Below are positions 23,104 to 29,481 of a DNA stretch of 32,786 nt, piece by piece. The position numbers and the translations under genes were made by a program. The first letter of the stretch is position 1. Every line of letters begins with the position of its first letter. Under the pieces are notes generated by a model. It was given only the letters and a program-made list of their open reading frames with translations, did not search any database and had not been told where the DNA came from. This stretch comes from a virus, in the IMG/VR virus record IMGVR_UViG_3300017764_000041, positions 1-32,786 of that record; one strand, 5' to 3'.

Positions 23104-23216
23104 AAGATTCTTTCACCAGTCAACCCATAAAGGGTACTGTGCAACAAGTTAGCTTGACGTTTATTTCACTTCGTGAACGGACAAACAACTGGTCGCACTG
23201 ACTGTCTTAGAATCTT
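23104..23216 (+). promoter_or_regulatory. Nested inverted repeats forming a second folded domain
   Basis: AAGATTCT (23104-23111) pairs with AGAATCTT (23209-23216). Inside, ACCAGT (23115-23120) can pair with ACTGGT (23188-23193), or its last four bases join ACCC in a hairpin closed by GGGTACTG (23132-23139) around an ATAAA loop. TTCAC and GTGAA form a further hairpin (23165-23177). Confidence 0.55.
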
Positions 23217-23236
23217 TGGTTGCTAAAGTGGGCATT

Positions 23237-23246
23237 AACGAGAGAT
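23237..23246 (+). repeat. Direct repeat AACGAGAGAT, copy 2
   Basis: Second copy of the 10-bp repeat at 22860-22869. Its GAGAG part also pairs with CTCTC at 23250-23254 in a small hairpin just before the first early ribosome site. Confidence 0.6.
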
Positions 23247-23276
23247 CGACTCTCATCATATCAAAGGAGATATACA

Positions 23277-23636
23277 ATGAAGATAACAAGTAACAATATC
23301 TATGTAGTTCATACACAATACTATGAAGATTATAATATGGAAGCATCCAATTGGGATGAAGGATATTATAAATTTAAAGGAGGAGATACATACTTCCTCC
23401 ATGGTTTTGACAAACTGGCTACAGCTGTAGCATTTGTACATAAGGAACTATGTTATCCAACTGAGTTTCCATCTAGCTATGAAGAATATACATATGATGA
23501 TGCAAGTAAATTATATGGTAAGTATTTGGAAGATGGAGGTGATGTAAAGAAAATAGATTTACATCAGTGGATGGAGTTAAATGAAGGAGGAAAAACGCAT
23601 AGCGTATTAAAAGATGAAGGAGGCAGAAATGCATAA
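23277..23636 (+). CDS. First early protein, unknown function
   Basis: The protein has 119 residues from the ATG at 23277, chosen because AAGGAG lies eight bases upstream; longer reading frames start inside the structured control region. It is acidic and rich in Tyr and aromatic residues (NNIYVVHTQYYEDYNMEASN near the start, then GYYKFKGGDTYFLHGFDKL). No membrane segment or catalytic motif. As the first gene read after infection it is a candidate host-takeover protein, but this is inference from position only. Confidence 0.8.
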   Translation: MKITSNNIYVVHTQYYEDYNMEASNWDEGYYKFKGGDTYFLHGFDKLATAVAFVHKELCYPTEFPSSYEEYTYDDASKLYGKYLEDGGDVKKIDLHQWMELNEGGKTHSVLKDEGGRNA

Positions 23637-23808
23637 TCCATTAGAAAAAGAAGCCTGTGATATCATAGATAGAATTAAATATCTTGAGGAAGCAGGTGCA
23701 ACTAAAGATGAAATTGATCTTGAAAGACAAAGACTTCAAGGAACAATGTATGGTAAAGAGCTAGAATACAATGATATAGAGGAGGTAAATTATGTCATAC
23801 ACAAGTAA
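23629..23808 (+). CDS. Small acidic helical early protein
   Basis: The ATG at 23629 is preferred over an in-frame ATG at 23614 because GGAGG lies before it and the 8-base overlap with the upstream gene is normal here. The product has 59 residues, acidic and helical (CDIIDRIKYLEEAGATKDEI). It ends 17 bases into the next gene. No family recognised. Confidence 0.7.
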   Translation: MHNPLEKEACDIIDRIKYLEEAGATKDEIDLERQRLQGTMYGKELEYNDIEEVNYVIHK

Positions 23809-24304
23809 ACCAAGACACCTAGAAACTGATGAAGCTAACATCAAAGCCATTACTATGGTAGCTAACCAAGATTGGTATCAGATACTAGGACATCTTGTTG
23901 ATGAAACATCTGATGTAGATGTCAATTACTCACAGTTATTACTGTGGCAGATATACAATTCATCCAAAAGATCTGTGTTTTCATTCAGCTTCAATGCACA
24001 GTATTACAAAGATAAACAGATGAATAGTTATCAGGTTGATAGGGAGTCCACATCAGGACAAGAGATAGCTGAAACCAATGCGAACTACATGGTTTTACAA
24101 GGTAAAACATGGAACGCATTGACTGACAAATACAAAGCTATCAATGAGGCTAGTATCAAACTATATGAAATGTTGTATCAACAACATCCAAAAGATAGGA
24201 AGATCACCAAAGTAAGTAAAGGTGAAATGAGAACACTAGCTGACATGACACCACAAGAAGTTAAAAGAATTAAAGAGGTGAATGATCAGATGTTTGGATA
24301 CTGA
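23792..24304 (+). CDS. Early protein of unknown function before the terminator
   Basis: The protein has 170 residues. A GAGGAGG site lies upstream of the ATG. The sequence is mixed alpha/beta, with DVNYSQLLLWQIYNSSKRSV and later LADMTPQEVKRIKEV; no metal or nucleotide motif is visible. It is the last gene of the first early segment: a strong terminator begins 18 bases after its stop. No family recognised. Confidence 0.8.
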   Translation: MSYTSKPRHLETDEANIKAITMVANQDWYQILGHLVDETSDVDVNYSQLLLWQIYNSSKRSVFSFSFNAQYYKDKQMNSYQVDRESTSGQEIAETNANYMVLQGKTWNALTDKYKAINEASIKLYEMLYQQHPKDRKITKVSKGEMRTLADMTPQEVKRIKEVNDQMFGY

Positions 24305-24321
24305 TCTGAAATAATATTTCA

Positions 24322-24360
24322 GCTAGTGGGGTTTATACCCCATTAGCAAAATTTTTTTTT
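24322..24360 (+). terminator. Strong Rho-independent terminator
   Basis: A ten-base-pair stem (GCTAGTGGGG 24322-24331 with CCCCATTAGC 24338-24347, one G-T pair) has a TTTATA loop and is followed by four A and nine T. The G-T pair is compatible with an RNA made from the plus strand, matching the orientation of the early genes. Confidence 0.93.
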
Positions 24361-24380
24361 CAGCGAGGACCAGGGGTATG

Positions 24381-24409
24381 TTGAATATGCCGAGCACTCG
24401 TGTTACAAT
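24381..24409 (+). promoter_or_regulatory. Strong extended -10 sigma-70 promoter
   Basis: TTGAAT (24381-24386) and TACAAT (24404-24409) are 17 bases apart, and TG at 24401-24402 gives an extended -10. Transcription should start near 24416, a dozen bases before the next ATG. It follows the terminator directly, so it should drive an independent early transcript using host polymerase. Confidence 0.85.
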
Positions 24410-24428
24410 AAAATAGAAGGAGAGTAAG

Positions 24429-24737
24429 ATGATCAAATCAAAAATAGCATTTGATGCAGCAGAACGTGCAGCATCATGGGGAGTAAAAAAAATAACAGGT
24501 GGTAAATTCTCTGCCTATGCTGAGTATATCGGAACATTCTTTCTGATCTACTGTGGCTTAGGTGGTGGCTTTATTGGTATGTGTTTATTCCTTGGTATCA
24601 ATCCAACACTAGTTGTGTCAGTAGTAGCTGCACCAATATGGATTGGTATTGTATTTCTAACTAACAATCTAACAAAGATAGCAGTACATCTAAAGGATGT
24701 TGATAGTAATCCAACAACCAAGAGAAAGAAAAAGTAA
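24429..24737 (+). CDS. Two-span membrane protein, early
   Basis: The protein has 102 residues. Two hydrophobic segments, about 33-56 (YIGTFFLIYCGLGGGFIGMC) and 60-78 (TLVVSVVAAPIWIGIVFLT), are separated by a short GINP turn. The N-terminal helix is amphipathic and the C-terminus is very basic (KRKKK), probably cytoplasmic. It is the first gene after the strong promoter, with ribosome site GAAGGAG. It may be a membrane modifier such as a superinfection-exclusion protein, or a holin-like protein; neither is proven. Confidence 0.8.
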   Translation: MIKSKIAFDAAERAASWGVKKITGGKFSAYAEYIGTFFLIYCGLGGGFIGMCLFLGINPTLVVSVVAAPIWIGIVFLTNNLTKIAVHLKDVDSNPTTKRKKK

Positions 24738-24922
24738 TGAAGCTATTAGAAGTATCAAAGTGTGAAGCTATACTAAAAGATCTCATTAAATGTCAAGAAG
24801 AAGCTGGAGTCATTATGACTGACGCTAAGTATATACATGAGGCATCTATGGATTTAGATAGAAGAATCAAAGACATAGGAGATCGAGTAAATAAATTAAT
24901 ACAAGAGAACTTGGAGGAGTGA
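24737..24922 (+). CDS. Small helical early protein
   Basis: The protein has 61 residues, rich in Glu, Lys and Ile with heptad spacing, so probably one coiled coil (about residues 20-58). It has two Cys near the start (SKCEAILKDLIKCQEEAG). The ATG overlaps the upstream stop (TAATG) and its TGA overlaps the next ATG. No family recognised. Confidence 0.7.
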   Translation: MKLLEVSKCEAILKDLIKCQEEAGVIMTDAKYIHEASMDLDRRIKDIGDRVNKLIQENLEE

Positions 24923-25104
24923 TGGAAATAGAAATAGAAATATCAAAGGATACAATGAAAGCTAGAGTAGAGTGTATGAGATGTAATGGACTTGGTGTTA
25001 TACCTTGGGGTGATGCACCAGATGAATCAGATCCCTGTGATGAATGTGAAGGACATGGTGAATGGCTAGAGGTAGTAAAAAAGAAAGAGGATAGTAATGA
25101 ATAG
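24922..25104 (+). CDS. DnaJ-type zinc-finger protein
   Basis: The start is taken at the ATG 24922, four bases after GGAGG, rather than at an adjacent GTG. The product has 60 residues with Cys18-x2-Cys21 and Cys39-x2-Cys42, each followed by the Gly pattern of DnaJ cysteine-rich domains (CMRCNGLG and CDECEGHG). A chain this short can bind a single zinc ion. It may bind protein or nucleic acid; whether it interferes with the host chaperone system is speculative. Confidence 0.8.
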   Translation: MEIEIEISKDTMKARVECMRCNGLGVIPWGDAPDESDPCDECEGHGEWLEVVKKKEDSNE

Positions 25105-25354
25105 TGAATCAATAAAAGTATTACAACTAAGATGGATTGAATCATGCCAAAAGATGTATGATGCTCTTGATAAAGATGTAGTACAATTTGATGTCAAGCA
25201 TAAGTTTGATGATGTTGTATTAGTACATATTGAAATGGTAAAAACACTTACTAATATATCAGATCAAATAGAAGCAGAGCTTGTACAAACAGCTCATACA
25301 ATCAAGTATATGAATGAAGCAATATCAAAACTTAGAGAGGATATAAATGGGTAG
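25097..25354 (+). CDS. Small helical early protein
   Basis: The protein has 85 residues with no membrane segment. It appears helical throughout (VLQLRWIESCQKMYDALDKD, then later SDQIEAELVQTAHTIKYMNE), so likely a coiled-coil partner. It overlaps both neighbours by eight bases, with GAGG before the ATG. Function unknown. Confidence 0.7.
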   Translation: MNSESIKVLQLRWIESCQKMYDALDKDVVQFDVKHKFDDVVLVHIEMVKTLTNISDQIEAELVQTAHTIKYMNEAISKLREDING

Positions 25355-25757
25355 ATATTACGAAGGAGATATAGAAGGTAAGTTTTGGTTTGGTATACAA
25401 TCAAGTGATGATGCAGACTTCTTTGGATCACAAGGATTTCAACCAGACTATCTTGAATATTACTATGAAGAATCAGATATAAACAAAATAGAACATGGAC
25501 TAGCTCAATGTTTAGATCATCTTGGATCTAAAAAAGAATTGTTAGATGATTTCTTTACAAAAGCTAATGGTTATACAAGGGAAGAAATATGTGAGTTATT
25601 AGATATTCCTGTACCGATACCAAGTATGTCGTTAGAGGAACATAAGAAAAGTAAATACCAATATTATTTAGAATGGTATGCACGATATGAACTTGGTGTG
25701 AAAATACTAGATCGTGTTAAGTCAAATAAGTTCTGTTCATTTAGAGCAGAATTATAA
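25347..25757 (+). CDS. Conserved-looking acidic early protein
   Basis: The protein has 136 residues. The start GRYYEGDIEGKFWFGIQSSD followed by DADFFG is a segment I recall from several marine podophage early proteins of unknown role. Aromatic residues are frequent and the overall charge is acidic. Downstream, EEICELLDIPVPIP and a helical tail follow. The gene ends at the structured 222-bp gap. Function unknown. Confidence 0.8.
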   Translation: MGRYYEGDIEGKFWFGIQSSDDADFFGSQGFQPDYLEYYYEESDINKIEHGLAQCLDHLGSKKELLDDFFTKANGYTREEICELLDIPVPIPSMSLEEHKKSKYQYYLEWYARYELGVKILDRVKSNKFCSFRAEL

Positions 25758-25979
25758 GTTTAAAAAGTTTCGTGGTAGGGGTATAGCTTCCCCTATCGGC
25801 TGACTGAACAACTCTTTATCAGAGGGGTAAGGTACACTTGAGATGAAGTATGTGCAAATGCATGAGGTAATCAAGGGTGGTTGTGAGTAGACAATGAGCA
25901 AAATTCTATCTGTAGTTGAAAGCTTGTGGGTGATAAAATAATCCCACGCCTTTAGCGGAAGTAACAAAGGAGGAACAAT
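25758..25979 (+). other. 222-bp structured leader before the DUF932-like gene
   Basis: This is the longest gap inside the early unit. It holds a clear hairpin TAGGGG (25776-25781), loop TATAGCTT, CCCCTA (25790-25795); a smaller one CTCT/AGAG around TTATC (25812-25824); and near the next gene GTGGG (25926-25930) pairing with CCCAC (25943-25947), then CGC and GCG around CTTTA. No T-run follows the stems, so they are not terminators. No open frame of note. It may be a regulatory leader or a small RNA. AAGGAGG precedes the next ATG. Confidence 0.6.
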
Positions 25980-26783
25980 ATGTTACCACAAGAACTAATG
26001 TTTCAGGTACGTGAAGAACCTGTATACAACCAGCATGGCTCAAGGCTAGATGGCTACAAGCAGTTGGTTAAAGACGAGAACAATGAACTGATTGCAGTTC
26101 ATAAAAATACATATCGAGTTATATCACATGACACAGCATATGATAAAGCTAATGATTTTCTTAATGAACATTTTGATACCAATGGTATGACTGAGCAACA
26201 CAAGTGGTCTAATCATGGTGCTGTTATGGCTACCAGATTTACTCTACCAGAGTATCAGATACCATTCAAAGATACATCCATTGGTCTAGAAGCTGTGATA
26301 TGGAACAGCTACAATGGTATGCGTTCATTCAGATTTGATCTAGGTTTCTACCTATGGTTATGTCTTAATGGACTTAAAAGTTCAGTATGGGATATCAGTT
26401 TGAATACTGCACATAAAGGTAATAATGAAATTAAACTAGCATTACCTGGTTTATATTCAGCTATGGATGGACTACATACTGTACATAACTACATGACTAA
26501 CTGGTTAGAGGTACCAGTAGATGACAACCAGTTACACGCTGAGGTAGATAGACTATGCTTTCAACCAACACGTACTGACAAGAGTCATGTCAATCAGCAG
26601 CACAAGAATTATATTCTTGATGAGTACAATGGTAACTATGCACAACAATTTGGACCTAATAAATTCAGTGCATATCAAGCAATTACACACTGGAGTACAC
26701 ATTATCCTAGCGATTCAGTAAATACTCGCTATGATAGAGAGAGGAAAGTGTCTAACATGTCTTGGTTTAGCCAAGCAGCGTAG
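25980..26783 (+). CDS. DUF932-like early protein
   Basis: The protein has 267 residues. The pattern LIAVHKNTYRVISHDTAYDK near the start, then WSNHGAVMATRFTLP, a VIWNSYNGMRSFRF segment and a long C-terminal helical region, fits the DUF932/TIGR03299 plasmid- and phage-protein family. The biochemical role of that family is not settled. It has its own 222-bp leader and a strong ribosome site, so it may be regulated separately from the upstream genes. G+C and codon use look like other early genes. Confidence 0.75.
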   Translation: MLPQELMFQVREEPVYNQHGSRLDGYKQLVKDENNELIAVHKNTYRVISHDTAYDKANDFLNEHFDTNGMTEQHKWSNHGAVMATRFTLPEYQIPFKDTSIGLEAVIWNSYNGMRSFRFDLGFYLWLCLNGLKSSVWDISLNTAHKGNNEIKLALPGLYSAMDGLHTVHNYMTNWLEVPVDDNQLHAEVDRLCFQPTRTDKSHVNQQHKNYILDEYNGNYAQQFGPNKFSAYQAITHWSTHYPSDSVNTRYDRERKVSNMSWFSQAA

Positions 26784-26790
26784 AGATTTA

Positions 26791-26835
26791 GATGGGAGTA
26801 CACTTCTTCATCTTCCTCCTCCTCGTACTCCCATC
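26791..26835 (+). promoter_or_regulatory. Eleven-base-pair stem with pyrimidine-rich loop
   Basis: GATGGGAGTAC (26791-26801) is the exact inverse complement of GTACTCCCATC (26825-26835). The 23-base loop is almost all C and T and includes CCTCCTCCTC, which is complementary to GGAGG ribosome sites. There is no T-run after it. It may protect the upstream mRNA or act on ribosome binding; this is inference. Confidence 0.7.
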
Positions 26836-26844
26836 ATTCAATCA

Positions 26845-27015
26845 ATGAAAAAAATATTTATTAGTGAAGAAGAAAAACAATTACATAAGTGTACCTCTTG
26901 TAAGAAATGGAGCACTATGTATATGATGATACAACTAGATCATTATACTAAAGAGAAACAATGTATAAGATGTTTTAATAGGAGTAGATATGAAAACAAA
27001 AACAAGAGTCGTTAA
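26845..27015 (+). CDS. Small zinc-ribbon protein
   Basis: The product has 56 residues from the ATG at 26845, which lies just after the 26791-26835 stem. Cys16-x2-Cys19 and Cys40-x2-Cys43 (CTSC and CIRC) make a treble-clef or ribbon-like zinc site. A longer frame starting at 26731 would run through the tail of the upstream gene and the stem-loop; I prefer the shorter form although it lacks a strong ribosome site. Likely DNA or RNA binding. Confidence 0.65.
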   Translation: MKKIFISEEEKQLHKCTSCKKWSTMYMMIQLDHYTKEKQCIRCFNRSRYENKNKSR

Positions 27016-27274
27016 GAAACTATGGAAAGGAATGTATATCTCACTTAGAGATTATGAAATACAACAAGCCATTGATAAGAACTATACTATCCAGGCAGTA
27101 CATAAAGGTGAAGTAATGATGCTTACACCAAGTAGATTAAAAGATATTGATTTAAGTATAGGCACACCACAAAAATCAGTATATAGTGGTAAGTCTTATA
27201 GATTAATAGATGTGAGGTGGAATCCATATGACAGATCAAATAAATCCGAGTCATTACAAACAAGGAACAATTGA
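26990..27274 (+). CDS. Small early protein of unknown function
   Basis: The protein has 94 residues. Features are a Lys-rich start, WKGMYISLRDYEIQQAI, then a segment with GEVMMLTPSRL and a closing YRLIDVRWNPYDR. I recall similar short proteins with SLRDYE and MTLTP blocks in marine phages, with no assigned role. It overlaps the upstream gene by 26 bases and the DUF3310 gene by 47, all in different frames; AGGAG precedes the ATG. Confidence 0.7.
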   Translation: MKTKTRVVKKLWKGMYISLRDYEIQQAIDKNYTIQAVHKGEVMMLTPSRLKDIDLSIGTPQKSVYSGKSYRLIDVRWNPYDRSNKSESLQTRNN

Positions 27275-27428
27275 AACATATGATTTTATAATGGATAAAA
27301 AACTATCATATCCTCTTGGTAATGTTGTGAAATATATTGTAAGACACAATCATAAAGGAGGAGTTGTAGATCTACAGAAAGCTATGTGGTATCTACAACG
27401 AGCGATAGATGACTACGATAGACGTTAA
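27228..27428 (+). CDS. DUF3310 protein
   Basis: The protein has 66 residues. INPSHYKQGTIETYDFIM at the start, then GNVVKYIVRHNHKGG, then DLQKAMWYLQRAI is the defining motif order of DUF3310, a family that includes part of T7 gp1.7, which has been linked to nucleotide metabolism. Here only the small domain is present, not the longer T7 protein. It probably acts early in DNA metabolism. A GAGGTGG site precedes the ATG. Confidence 0.85.
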   Translation: MTDQINPSHYKQGTIETYDFIMDKKLSYPLGNVVKYIVRHNHKGGVVDLQKAMWYLQRAIDDYDRR

Positions 27429-27750
27429 ACTTTTAGTCAGGAAATTTGCAAGTGATAATAAACTACGTAATAAACCTAAAAAAAATTATAATATGTCAGA
27501 CCCAATGCAACGTAAGCAGTGGTGGATTGATAAAGTTTGTTACTTTTGTTATCTCAAGCATGACAAAGAAACTGCCCAAGCATTACGTATAGAACTTACT
27601 AAACCATATGTACACCCTACAGCGAGAGCTATGGCGAAAGAACTATGGAATGATAAGATACGATTTGACGAAATAATAACGAGGAGGACGAATGAATATA
27701 CACAAGCAAAAGAAACTTATAGACAGAAACTCAGGACTAGGAGGAAGTGA
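27409..27750 (+). CDS. Small basic early protein
   Basis: The protein has 113 residues, rich in Lys, Arg and aromatic residues. A WWIDKVCYFCYLKHDKETAQ stretch lies in the middle; the end is a basic helix (TYRQKLRTRRK). It overlaps the previous gene by 20 bases and the exonuclease gene by 59, the longest overlap in the early unit. No family recognised. Charge suggests nucleic-acid binding. Confidence 0.65.
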   Translation: MTTIDVKLLVRKFASDNKLRNKPKKNYNMSDPMQRKQWWIDKVCYFCYLKHDKETAQALRIELTKPYVHPTARAMAKELWNDKIRFDEIITRRTNEYTQAKETYRQKLRTRRK

Positions 27751-28288
27751 TGCTGGTAAAATAGTTGCTGGTAATTGGAAAGAACTATATGAAATCAAGA
27801 AAGGTATAAAAGAAAACGAAGATCTTTCTTTTGTACTACCAGTACAACTTGGTATATATACCGAGGATTTCAATAGAGATTGGTTTGCTGCAAACACAGA
27901 TTTACCAGTCAAAGAATCAAATGAAACTATCACTATCAAGAAATATCCATTCATGTTAGCTAACATTGACGGATATGTATTGAATGAGAATCTAAAACCA
28001 TTAGGTGTATTTGAAGCCAAACACGTACACGCATTTACTAAAGATGATACTATACTTGAAAGATATTACCCACAGATACAACACTATATGATCGTATGTA
28101 ATTTACCTCAAGCATGGTTGTCTATTATCTTTGGTAATAACAAATGGAAATCATTTCATGTACAAGCTGACAAGAAGTTTCAAAAGAAACTAATCAAGGC
28201 AGAGGAAATGTTTTGGCAACATATAACTAATAATGAAGTACCTGCAGATCTTGTAGACTTCGACAGCATAGGAGGAACTAATGACTGA
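27692..28288 (+). CDS. YqaJ-type exonuclease (lambda exonuclease family)
   Basis: The protein has 198 residues. Motifs in order: GLGGSDAGKIVA (15-26), Glu58 in LGIYTEDF, Asp93 in LANIDGY, Glu108-x-Lys110 in GVFEAKH, and YYPQIQHY (125-132) with Gln128. These are the PD-(D/E)xK nuclease positions of YqaJ recombinases, which digest one DNA strand from a double-strand end. The ribosome site GAGGAGG precedes the ATG. With the next gene it forms a two-part recombination pair, as in Red-like systems. Confidence 0.9.
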   Translation: MNIHKQKKLIDRNSGLGGSDAGKIVAGNWKELYEIKKGIKENEDLSFVLPVQLGIYTEDFNRDWFAANTDLPVKESNETITIKKYPFMLANIDGYVLNENLKPLGVFEAKHVHAFTKDDTILERYYPQIQHYMIVCNLPQAWLSIIFGNNKWKSFHVQADKKFQKKLIKAEEMFWQHITNNEVPADLVDFDSIGGTND

Positions 28289-28760
28289 TAAAATACTAAA
28301 CGAACCAAACAAAAGATACTGGGATCAACTAAAAACTACTGATCCTAGATTCACTAAAAGAATCAACAAAGGCTTTGGTGAACTAACTACCATTGATCCA
28401 ATGTATCAGATTATGAAGATGACTGAAGTGTTCGGTCCATGTGGTATTGGTTGGGGTTGGACGTGTAACTATACATATACTGATTTAAATGTATTTGCAG
28501 AGGTAGGTGTATGGTTAGAAACACCAATCCAAACTTATGGACCAGTATCATCTGTACAATCATTACATAAAACTAATGGTAAGTTAGATGATGAATGTAC
28601 TAAGAAAGCTATGACTGATGCATTGACTAAAGCATTATCTCATGTTGGTGTAAGTGCAGATGTATTCTTAGGTATGCATGACAACAGTAAGTATGTTGAG
28701 AAAATCAAATCAGATATTAAATCTAATGTTGATAAATCAAAAGTTAAGGAGATTGCATGA
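28281..28760 (+). CDS. Single-strand annealing protein (Rad52-like, probable)
   Basis: The protein has 159 residues. A conserved-looking block FGPCGIGWGWTCNYTY near residue 52 and a second, ECTKKAMTDALTKALSHVGV then FLGMHDNSKYV near the end, are typical of short phage annealing proteins distantly related to Rad52/Sak-type families. It would pair single strands made by the upstream exonuclease. The exact family is uncertain. It overlaps the exonuclease gene by eight bases, with GGAGG before the ATG. Confidence 0.75.
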   Translation: MTDKILNEPNKRYWDQLKTTDPRFTKRINKGFGELTTIDPMYQIMKMTEVFGPCGIGWGWTCNYTYTDLNVFAEVGVWLETPIQTYGPVSSVQSLHKTNGKLDDECTKKAMTDALTKALSHVGVSADVFLGMHDNSKYVEKIKSDIKSNVDKSKVKEIA

Positions 28761-29068
28761 AGTGTATAAGAGCTGGACATTACCAAACAACTATAGCGTA
28801 TGGGCATAGCCTAAACATTATAGTGAATATAGTGAAGGTAACACCTCGCTTTCAAGACTCTGTTACTAAATGGAGATTGACTATTGATGATACTCTCATC
28901 AAGAATCAACATAAATCTGATTGGGATTCTTACTCAACTGCTAAGAGGAAAGCAATTAGAATGTGTGAAAATCTATTAATGAATGATATCATTAAGAAGA
29001 TTGATAAGGCTTTTCCTAAACCAAAGGTTAAGCCTGAAGAAGATAATCTAGTACAATTAAGGAGGTAA
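28757..29068 (+). CDS. Small early protein between annealing protein and SSB
   Basis: The protein has 103 residues. It has a short beta-type first half (AYGHSLNIIVNIVKVTPRF) and a basic helical second half with KRKAIRMCENLL. No catalytic or metal motif. Its place between two recombination genes, with a four-base overlap (ATGA) with the first, suggests it belongs to that module. No family recognised. Confidence 0.7.
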   Translation: MKCIRAGHYQTTIAYGHSLNIIVNIVKVTPRFQDSVTKWRLTIDDTLIKNQHKSDWDSYSTAKRKAIRMCENLLMNDIIKKIDKAFPKPKVKPEEDNLVQLRR

Positions 29069-29069
29069 T

Positions 29070-29477
29070 ATGATTAACAAAGTAATATTAGTAGGTAGAT
29101 TGGGTGTCGATCCAGAGATCAAAGCTACCAGTAAAGGTGATGAATATGCTAACTTTAGTTTAGCTACATCAAAGAAGATCAAGACCAAAGATGGTACGTG
29201 GCAAGAGAAAACTACTTGGCACAAGATTACTACCTTTGATCCTAATTTAACAAACACTATCAAGACCTATGTATCGAAAGGTACTATGTTGTATCTTGAA
29301 GGTGAGATAGATGTGTCTGAATACACAGATAAAAGTGGTAACAAAAAGTATAATACTTCTATCATTATACCAAGAGTAACTGGTGTTTTGAAGATGTTAG
29401 GTGGTAAAGGTGATGCTAAACAAGCACCTACTAAAGACATCAATGATGATCTACCAGATGATCCAATACCATTTTAA
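29070..29477 (+). CDS. ssb: Single-stranded DNA-binding protein
   Basis: The protein has 135 residues. The N-terminal OB-fold starts INKVILVGRLGVDPEIK and includes TTWHKITTFD and YLEGEIDVSEYTDKSG; the chain ends in the acidic tip DDLPDDPIPF, the standard tail that recruits partner proteins in bacterial SSBs. It protects single-stranded DNA during replication and recombination. AAGGAGGT before the ATG is the best ribosome site in the window. Confidence 0.95.
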   Translation: MINKVILVGRLGVDPEIKATSKGDEYANFSLATSKKIKTKDGTWQEKTTWHKITTFDPNLTNTIKTYVSKGTMLYLEGEIDVSEYTDKSGNKKYNTSIIIPRVTGVLKMLGGKGDAKQAPTKDINDDLPDDPIPF

Positions 29478-29481
29478 AAGT

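Larger units (their letters stand above)
22808..23276. other. Divergent non-coding control region, structured and G+C-rich
   Basis: This 469-bp stretch separates the two opposed units. Hand count gives 166 G or C in the 360 bases 22861-23220 (46%), against 27% for a sampled structural-gene line and 37% for an early-gene line. It contains at least seven inverted repeats and a 10-bp direct repeat (22860-22869 and 23237-23246, AACGAGAGAT). No convincing coding frame and no tRNA was seen. Candidate roles are control of both units, replication or packaging origin, or a structured RNA. The ends hold a probable minus-strand promoter and, on the right, the ribosome site AAGGAG before 23277. Confidence 0.85.

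Noticed and set aside
23153-23181. TTGACG at 23154-23159 as a -35 box for the first early transcript
   Set aside because: No acceptable -10 box lies 16-18 bases downstream; the promoter for the first three early genes remains unidentified.
23220-23276. Longer start for the first early gene
   Set aside because: The extension lies in the structured control region, and the ATG at 23277 has a well-placed AAGGAG.
22808-23276. tRNA or tmRNA in the folded control region
   Set aside because: No cloverleaf, no T-loop consensus and no CCA-type end could be found on either strand; the stems do not match tRNA geometry.
25953-25964. AGCGGAAGTAAC before the DUF932-like gene resembles the conserved GACGGAAGTAG of glutamine riboswitches
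   Set aside because: The required upstream CGTTCA element and the closing stem around it are missing, so the similarity is too short to count.
26731-26844. Longer N-terminus for the zinc-ribbon gene starting at 26731
   Set aside because: It would run through the end of the DUF932-like gene and the perfect stem-loop, and encodes low-complexity sequence with no motif; the ATG at 26845 leaves the whole zinc site intact.
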